From positions 709,748 through 773,747 of the forward strand of contig JXTB01000128.1 of assembly GCA_002914805.1 (NCBI GenBank): a stretch of DNA of 64,000 nucleotides, given 5' to 3'. A model generated the notes under the pieces. It made no database searches, was not told the origin of the DNA, and worked only from the letters and a program-made list of their open reading frames with translations. Of the stretch, positions 57,253 through 64,000 are shown piece after piece. Both the position numbers and the translations under genes were made by a program. Positions within the stretch are counted from its first letter, which is position 1; the number at the start of each line of letters is the position of its first letter. This stretch comes from Parasponia andersonii (Eukaryota > Streptophyta > Magnoliopsida > Rosales > Cannabaceae).

Positions 57253-58832
57253 CCGTTTCTATTCTTGCGTAAAACTCACTTAGTTGACTACTATCTTGCT
57301 TGGCTTTGTTTACAGTGCTCTTATCTCCTTTGTTGATCGTTCTCCGGTCTCTACTTTTCTAAAGTAATTTCAAAGATTGTTTTCAAAAGTATATCACATA
57401 TTATAAAGCTTTCATAGCCTTGCATATGGCTATATTCTAGCAGCCCTATCATAGACACGACCCAAAAATACAATATTTTTGCATAACATACTTGGCATGT
57501 TTAGTTCAAAGGAATGAATTGTTGAATGGAAATGTGATTCCAATAGAAAGTACATTTATTTGTTTGGTTGTGTCTATCAAAGGAATTGTTATTCTAATAG
57601 AATCATAATTATATCAAATAGGGCAATTGTAATTCAACTCTATCAATAGAGGAATAACAATTCTATCATTATTATAAATTTAAATATCCAATTTATTTTA
57701 TTTTGTTTTGTAAACATATTCTAAAAACAATGGTATTTTTGCTAACAGAATGATTTTTCCATTCTATTCCAAGATTATTTCAAGTTTGAACCAAATAATA
57801 GCTTATTATTCTTATTTATTTTCAAATTCTATTGCAATATGATTCTCATTGTCATTCTAATTAAATTCTACAAACCAATAAGAACCTTTATATTTTCACC
57901 CCATGCCGAAGATGTTTTCACACATTGTGGACGTATTGACTTTGTAGTCATATGTAAAGGATGAGTTTGATAGTAACGGAAAGACTTGGGGGCTAAAATG
58001 AAAACAGCTTAATTATACTTATGATACCTCTCTTAAGTGGGGCCCCATAGTATGCTAGGCCAGTACATGGACTTAATGACCAGGTTTATGGCCGCGTGAT
58101 TGTACAAATCTGGCATTATGTTTGCCCAGAATTTTATCAATCTCCAACCTATTCCTGCTCAAAATTAAAAAGTAGAGGGCTAAGTGTGTGATGTCACTAT
58201 TTTGCGGAAGAAGCCTCTACAATTGAGTGAAACTCAAAAGAGCAGAACCAGGTTTTTAATGTATGAAGGCATTGCACATATAGTATAGTTCTAAATAATC
58301 GTTTACTGGAAATGAACATTGTGGAACTGACATTACATTCATTTCTGTAGGGAGAATCTCCGAATTTCGTAAGGAGGGGTGGAGGAACTAGCCAGAAAGC
58401 TGGAACTGGAAAGAACGAAGACGACATCTTTGTGAGGTAAAATATAGTTGTTTCAACAGAATTGAAACAAAAGTAGTACCATTTATCCTTACATAAATGT
58501 GCATCCTTTATTCACAATGTATATGTTTTCTTAAAATATCAGGGTAATAACAAGAGAACAAAACATGATTTCCTTTGTTATAGCATGCTTTTATTTCTTT
58601 TTAAGCCGTTGTTTAAGATAATTTCAGGATATAAACATAGACTACATTAGATGATGTTGAACCATGGCCCAACAACTCCCCACAAAAATATAATGGCTTA
58701 TTTGCACTTTGGCCTACAATCGTTTTGGTAACGGTTCAGTTAGAATTAAACGATGGGCTTCAGCCTGTTGGGTTACAGTCACAGCACTTTTTCATGAATA
58801 ACTCGTAATGCTTATCGCGCTTAGAAATAAAG

Positions 58833-58868
<36 letters not shown>

Positions 58869-59506
58869 TAGATTATCAAACGAAATTAGTTGCTGATTGT
58901 TACCATTTAAGCAGTATAAACAACTTTACAATGAATAAGTTGTATGCCTAGTACTGTTTTTTTTTTTTTTTTAAAAAGAAAAAATAGTTGTATGCTAAGT
59001 TAAAAATGGTAATTAGCTTATCATTGTTATCAATTACGGAACCTCAATATTGAAATGATACTGCTCAAGTTAGGATAATATAATATTTGAACATGAAAAA
59101 CACGGGCCCTTCCTTTCAATTATGATTGATTGAAAATGGTATGTTACGCAACAGGTGACAAGGAATGCGAATGGTTTCAGCAATTTTCAATTATAATTGA
59201 AAGGAAGACCTTATTAAATGTAATTCTTATACATGTACTTGCAATAAACAGAGGTTTATTTATGTGTTTCAGAAAGTAATATTATTAGTTTGCATATTCA
59301 CTACAAATGGGAGTCCTTAACAGTTGAAGAGCTTTTAAATTGCACAACTGCTTTCGAGTGTCACATAATGGAAGTAAAGAATCTTTAATTGAAATTGTTT
59401 AGGTAGAATAAATGTTGGTGTGTTCTAAGTAATTTAATTGTAAGACAAAATTATAGGCTTCTATCTATAGTCAAAGTATTATATTTCCTGGTTGGTCGAT
59501 GCAGAG
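57253..59506. other. Intergenic, with a MITE-like block and TA microsatellite
   Basis: About 57493-57805 looks like a MITE: the left end GGCATGTTTAGTTCAAAGGA is partly complementary to a right-end TTTGAACCAAATAATAGC. A (TA)n tract lies at 58833-58864. About 58350-58435 could be an untranslated or coding exon ending in a donor (GTGAG/GTAAAA), upstream of the MULE gene, but this is not proven. Confidence 0.35.
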
Positions 59507-62232
59507 ATGGATTTCCCAGATACGGAATCTCCATGGCCTACAGATGAAACGTTGGAAACCCAGACCACATTGAGAGAGGATGTTGACTATTATAACAAAT
59601 GACATGAAGAATACGACAATACACAAGACGTCCCACTTGCTGATGGAGATGCAGGAACTGAGTTTATGTAGAGGACTAGGTCTACCGAGTGTGAACAAGG
59701 GGGTTCAGAAACTGACGGTGGTGATGGAGGATTCGATATGCATCAAGGAATTGTAACAGATTTATTGAAATGGAAAATGTGCATGGTGTGTCTTGGTTTA
59801 ATGAAGGAGGCATATGAATTATGCAGAGAGGACATTGTGAACAAAGAGTTTAACTCAATATTAGAGGCACAAGAGTTTTTCCTTCTCTATGCTAAGCTGA
59901 TGGGGTTTAGTGTAAGCAAAGGGCACATGAAAAGAAGGGCAAATGGACAAGTTAGGATGCGAAATTGGGTATGTTCGAGGGAAGGTAGGAGATCGGAAAA
60001 AGATATGTCAAGACTAAATAGAGTGAGAGAACCAAGGGCAATAAATCGTGTTGGATGCAAAGTTTCGTTTCGTATACTACATATCAAGCGTAAAAATTGT
60101 TGGGTTGCAAAAGAGTTCAAAATAGTGCATTCACATATGCTGGCACATTTGGAGCATGCACAGTTTCTAAGATCTTCAAGATCTGTCAGTGGAGGAGTTC
60201 TACATACAGCATTGTCCATGAAGAGGGCAGGTATTAGAACATGCCATATAATGTCATATATGGTCGAACAAGCTGGTGGGTACGAAAAACTGCCATACCT
60301 GAAGAAGGTCCTGTACAACAAGATAACCAAGTATGAGAAAATTGAACTTGCGGAGGTGGATGCATCACGGGCAATGGGATATCTGCAGTACAAGGCAGAC
60401 CATGATGTTCGATTCTATGGCAAGTATTCGTTCGACGAATACCTCAGATTGGAGAATGTGGTATGGGCTGATTCAAGATGTAGGCTGGACTACGCATGTT
60501 TTGGTAATGCCATCGCTTTCGACACAACATCTAAAACGAACCAGTATGGAAAACCCTTGCTGATTTGGATTGGGATAAACCAACATTTCAAGACCTCCAT
60601 CCTTGGATTTGCCCTTATGCACGACGAGACCATTGAATCATATAGATGGGTGATCGAGGCTTTTCTAGAGTGTATGGTTGGGGTAAGGCCAGAAACTGTG
60701 TTAACTGATGGGGACAACACCATGCGAGTGGCTATCCAAGAGCTGATGCCTAATGCAAAGCACAGGTTGTGCTCCTGGCACTTGAAGAATAATGCTACAA
60801 CGAACGTTAAAGACCCTGAGTTCACACGGCGATTTATAAGGATTATGTTCAGATACTATTCAGAGGAGACGTTTAATCTAGAGTGGAAAAAATTGGTGAA
60901 GGACTTTGGATTAGAGAACAATGGTTGGATATCCAGTCTCTATGCACGACGAGCATCATGGGCGGAAGCATTTCTGCGACCTTACTTTTTTGGCGGAAAC
61001 ACCAGCACTCAGCGTTGTGAAGGTATGAACTACTTTTTGAAGACTAAAGTTGGTGCAAAGATGAATCTGTGGCAATTTGTAAGAAGAATAGACATGGCAT
61101 TATCATGGTTAAGACTGAATGAGTCCAAAGATGATTACGAAACAATCAACACCACTCCAGTTCTATGACAGACAAACATGGCGGTAGTGGAAGAACAGGC
61201 TGCAGCAATCTACACGTGAAATGTTTTACTGGGTGCGGCATGAAATTAAGAGGGAAGGAAATTACCGACTGACGTAGGTAAATCATACAGAGACAACACT
61301 CATCGCACAATTAGTGAAATATGGGGCCTCCACAACTACCAAAGTTGTTAAGTATGATATTAAGGAGAAGAAATTTTATTGCGAGTGTAATACATTCCCC
61401 AGCAAGGGAATCCCATGTAGACATATCTTTACACTGATGAAGGCATTAGACATGACAAGAATTCCTGAGTCCATTATAATGACAAGGTGGACACCTGGAG
61501 TTAAAGGAAGAGACCAAGAAATACCAATGCCTTCGATGTTTACTGACAAATGCTGGTTAGACGAATCTGTAAGATTTGGTCATATTCAAAGCAAAGCGTC
61601 AGAGATTGCTTTCTACGAAGGAAGAAGCGATCGATTATTCAGAATGGCAAATGAGGAATTGAACCGGGTCCACGCAAAGCTTAAATATGAGTGTGAGAAG
61701 TGTGATAATGATATTAGAGATGAGAAAAACTCGATTCCTCAAGCAGACGTTCGTAATCCAGTGTCATACAAAAGTGAAGGGGCCTGGCATTCAAACCATA
61801 AAACAAAAGCACCGGCAGCACTCAAAAGATGCAGTAACTGCAAGAAGAGAGGGCATAACAAGGCAACATGCTACAGAAGGACCGCCGCTTTCGTAGAATC
61901 ACCTACCAGGTCACCTTCTACAAATTCTGGATATGAAACTGAAGTTAACCTCAGAGAGGACTCGGATATGATGTCATGGTTATCTGATAAAAACATGGGA
62001 GAGAACTCTAACATGAATACTACAGATACAAGTTCGACAAGTAGTAGAATTCGAAGTCCTACAAAGACAAATGTAGCCTTTGTGGTGTATGGGAGGATGA
62101 GATATCAGATATGTACCATAATCACATGGAAGCTGGAACTGCAATGTTCGATGACTCATACGGTTGCAGCGGAGTATGGCCAGTGCATTACTAGTATTTT
62201 GCAGACTATGACATAGGAGGGAAGCACTAGTC
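59507..62232 (+). pseudogene. FAR1-type Mutator-like (MULE) transposase gene, broken
   Basis: The start at 59507 follows an acceptor (GATGCAG). Domains in order: acidic N terminus; FAR1-type zinc-binding region (about 59820-60160: FFLLYAKLMGFSVSKG, WVCSREGRR, GCKVSFRI, FKIVHSHML); MULE DDE transposase core (about 60490-61060) with AIAFDTTSKTNQYGKPL (first Asp), TVLTDGDNTMRVAI (second), TSTQRCEGMNYF (Glu); SWIM zinc finger (about 61380-61430: CECN, then PCRHIFTL); C-terminal zinc knuckle CSNCKKRGHNKATC (about 61834-61875). Breaks: TGA 59600, TAG 59669, TGA 61166, a one-base loss near 61218, TAG about 61274, and a frame change near 62090. The core itself (59738-61165) is open. FHY3/FAR1 light-signalling factors are domesticated relatives; this copy looks like transposon or relic. 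Confidence 0.85.
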
Positions 62233-62470
62233 TTATACCATTTATATCCTGAGAGAATTCCACTAATTACGTAATTTGTAAGAAGTGTTTATAGTAATGG
62301 CCATTTTCATTGTTATCATAATCCACCATAGTACTAATATTGTTGTTGTCTAATAGGAGCAGGCAAATAGGTTGTATGATATGGTTATGTTATATAAAAC
62401 AAGCTTTAATATTACGCAAATGTTGTGCACACTTCTATGCCACATTAATTTATTCAAATATTATTTGCAG

Positions 62471-63606
62471 AGAAATTATAATATGGTCAGATGGTAAGTG
62501 TAATTTCTTACTCCTTTATGTTACTTTACTACATCGGATAATATACTTTAACCATTATTCCATAAATTTTATTATTTAAGATTAACGAATCATTTTCAAC
62601 TCTCACTATAGGCTCATATGACGTAAATTTAGCAGGACTCACAAACCAGCTACAGACTTATAATATGATGGCGATGCAGTGGGTACGAAGAACAAACTAC
62701 CAAGGCAATTATCCAATTTATGCGTACAGAAAAGGCTACAACCCCAACAATGATAAGAATGAAGCTAGTTATAAGGACTCCAGTGCACCAAAGATGTGGC
62801 TAAAAGGACTACAGGTGCCAGGCGAAAGAGCAACAACTGGTCGCTTTACTGTAAATACAAGTTGGGAGGTTGTTCTTGGACATCGTGATGGTAGTTGCAC
62901 TCAGTTGTATGTATTACACAATGAGGTAAAGACCCTTAACCGATTAGTTGGTATCATATTTGTATCATTTGTGAAATCCTAAATTCTTAATAGTAGTAAA
63001 ATATAAAATAATGAAACTAACTATTTAATACTCGCAAACTTGGATTTTTTTTTAGCTCCTGTTAGGCAACTTCAATTATTAACGGAATCATTTTCGCTTT
63101 TACAGCCAAAAAAGTACTTCAACCGACATGATTCGCTTCCTTACAATATTTGGTCAGATTGCTGGAATATATAAGCACCAGGACATGATGGACATTTGAC
63201 TAATTACCTTGTTGTAGCTACGAATGGAAATTATAAAGCAGTAGGATTCTGCTCTTGGGACATGGATACGACCGAAACTAGAGCTAGTGTGGTGACCTTA
63301 AGCGTCGACGGCAGACCAATTGAAGCAATACATTCATGTTATCACTGGAATAGATATGCTGGCCCAATTGTTATGAGTGGTAAGAGCAATTCCTCGGAGA
63401 TTAAGTTATTTGATATTAGAGATGGGGAGATGAGGCTGAAATGGAACACTGGCAGAAATTTAGAGGTCATGGAACAGTCGACACCAATGGAATGGATTTC
63501 AAATCAGAAAGTGTTAACTATTCTGGATAATTACATACTGGTTTGGGATGTGGAAGCCCAAAGGACAACCCCAACTATTCGACTTCCACAACCTAGCCGC
63601 AGGTGA
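62471..63606 (+). pseudogene. Beta-propeller/WD-like gene fragment, three exons, one stop
   Basis: Exons: 62471-62493 (a 23-nt microexon ending in a GTAAGT donor), 62612-62925 and 63106-63606; phases agree, giving IIWSDGSYDVNLAGLTNQ across the first junction. The third exon contains EIKLFDIRDGEMRLKW, VLTILDNYILVWDVEAQ and GFCSWDMD, spaced like WD-repeat blades, but I cannot name the family. One TAA at 63172 (CWNI-stop-APGHDGH) is a C-to-T change from CAA. The upstream start is not visible; it follows the MULE gene by about 240 bp in the same direction and could be cargo of the same element. Confidence 0.5.
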
Positions 63607-64000
63607 GAGCAATAGACACTAACAATAAAGAAGTTGACACACATTCATCTATTATAAAAAGGTGATGGTAACTTTCTTATGTACTTTTTTGCTCTGCTAA
63701 TTTTCTTATATGCCTGACAAATATATCGTTATGGAATAAAATTACATTTTTGTTAACCCCATCTTAGTGGGAGTAATTATTGCAATTAATAATAAATTTA
63801 TCATGCTCTTGTTAGGGGTCTTGACACATGAACCAGAAGCACAAGTTCAGTAAGCATGCCTCTGCCACTGTCAAATATCAGATGTATGACTTTGACGGGA
63901 GATTCAATATTAATAGGATGCACATCAGTTAATGAAGCCACAAAAAAATACAAAGAGAAGATATATCAGTTGTCGATTACAGCAGGTCGAACAATGACTA
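63607..64000. other. Non-coding 3' flank to window edge
   Basis: AT-rich. A short block 63816-63850 has acceptor- and donor-like edges (TTGTTAG, GTAAGC) but contains a stop in the expected frame. No gene is supported. Confidence 0.35.

Noticed and set aside
58197..58427. 76-codon minus-strand ORF
   Set aside because: No family resemblance; the same DNA on the plus strand looks more like an exon edge with a splice donor.
40076..63606. Stop-codon reassignment or read-through as explanation for in-frame TAG/TAA/TGA
   Set aside because: All three stops are affected, in nuclear plant DNA, and the same genes use normal terminal stops. Decay by C-to-T explains it more simply.
1..64000. tRNA, rRNA or organellar DNA insertions
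   Set aside because: I saw no cloverleaf with A/B boxes, no rRNA signature and no chloroplast or mitochondrial gene sequence; a covariance-model scan would be needed to exclude small RNAs.

Overview
This is a gene-poor, repeat-rich stretch of nuclear DNA from a flowering plant, most likely a eudicot. The evidence is AT-rich sequence with GT-AG introns, plant-type LTR retrotransposons primed by initiator tRNA-Met (TGGTAT...), CC-NBS-LRR resistance-gene relics, PIF/Harbinger and FAR1-type Mutator transposases, and plant-only families such as the plant mobile domain. I could not identify the species. Almost every recognisable coding region is broken.

Layout. 1-3.7 kb: minus-strand Ty3/gypsy element, cut by the window edge. 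4.4-4.9 kb: last exon of a host coiled-coil gene on the plus strand, with a 3'UTR. 5.7-9.0 kb and 20.5-23.5 kb: two paralogous CC-NBS-LRR pseudogenes in the same orientation, products of a segmental duplication. 9.6-14.8 kb: a complete but dead Ty1/copia element with two LTRs, PBS, PPT and a perfect 5-bp target duplication (AACTC). 15.5-18.3 kb: PIF/Harbinger element with a transposase and a Myb/SANT-like partner gene, both broken. 19.0-19.35 kb: hairpin MITE with a 9-bp target duplication. 24.1-34.9 kb: older LTR-like sequence interrupted by an 8.5-kb Ty3/gypsy chromovirus (25718-34235) with long LTRs and a C-terminal chromodomain-like motif. 36.4-38.5 kb: a CACTA-like end and three tandem copies of one TIR MITE family.

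The right half (38.8-63.6 kb) carries multi-exon genes of kinds often carried by or derived from transposons. These are an Ulp1/C48-like peptidase gene (plus strand), a plant-mobile-domain gene (minus), a small RNase H1 N-terminal (viroplasmin-like) domain protein (minus, intact), a short ORF with one internal amber codon, a 2.28-kb perfectly adjacent tandem duplication, a FAR1/MULE transposase gene with FAR1, DDE, SWIM and zinc-knuckle modules, and a beta-propeller/WD-like gene. They could be unrelated relics or the cargo of one very large Mutator-like element; the sequence alone does not decide.

Two decay modes stand out. In the transposon-type genes, most in-frame stops are one C-to-T step from Gln or Arg codons (CAG, CAA, CGA), as expected from deamination of methylated cytosine in silenced plant DNA. 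The two NBS-LRR relics are broken mainly by small indels and one 0.3-kb replacement.
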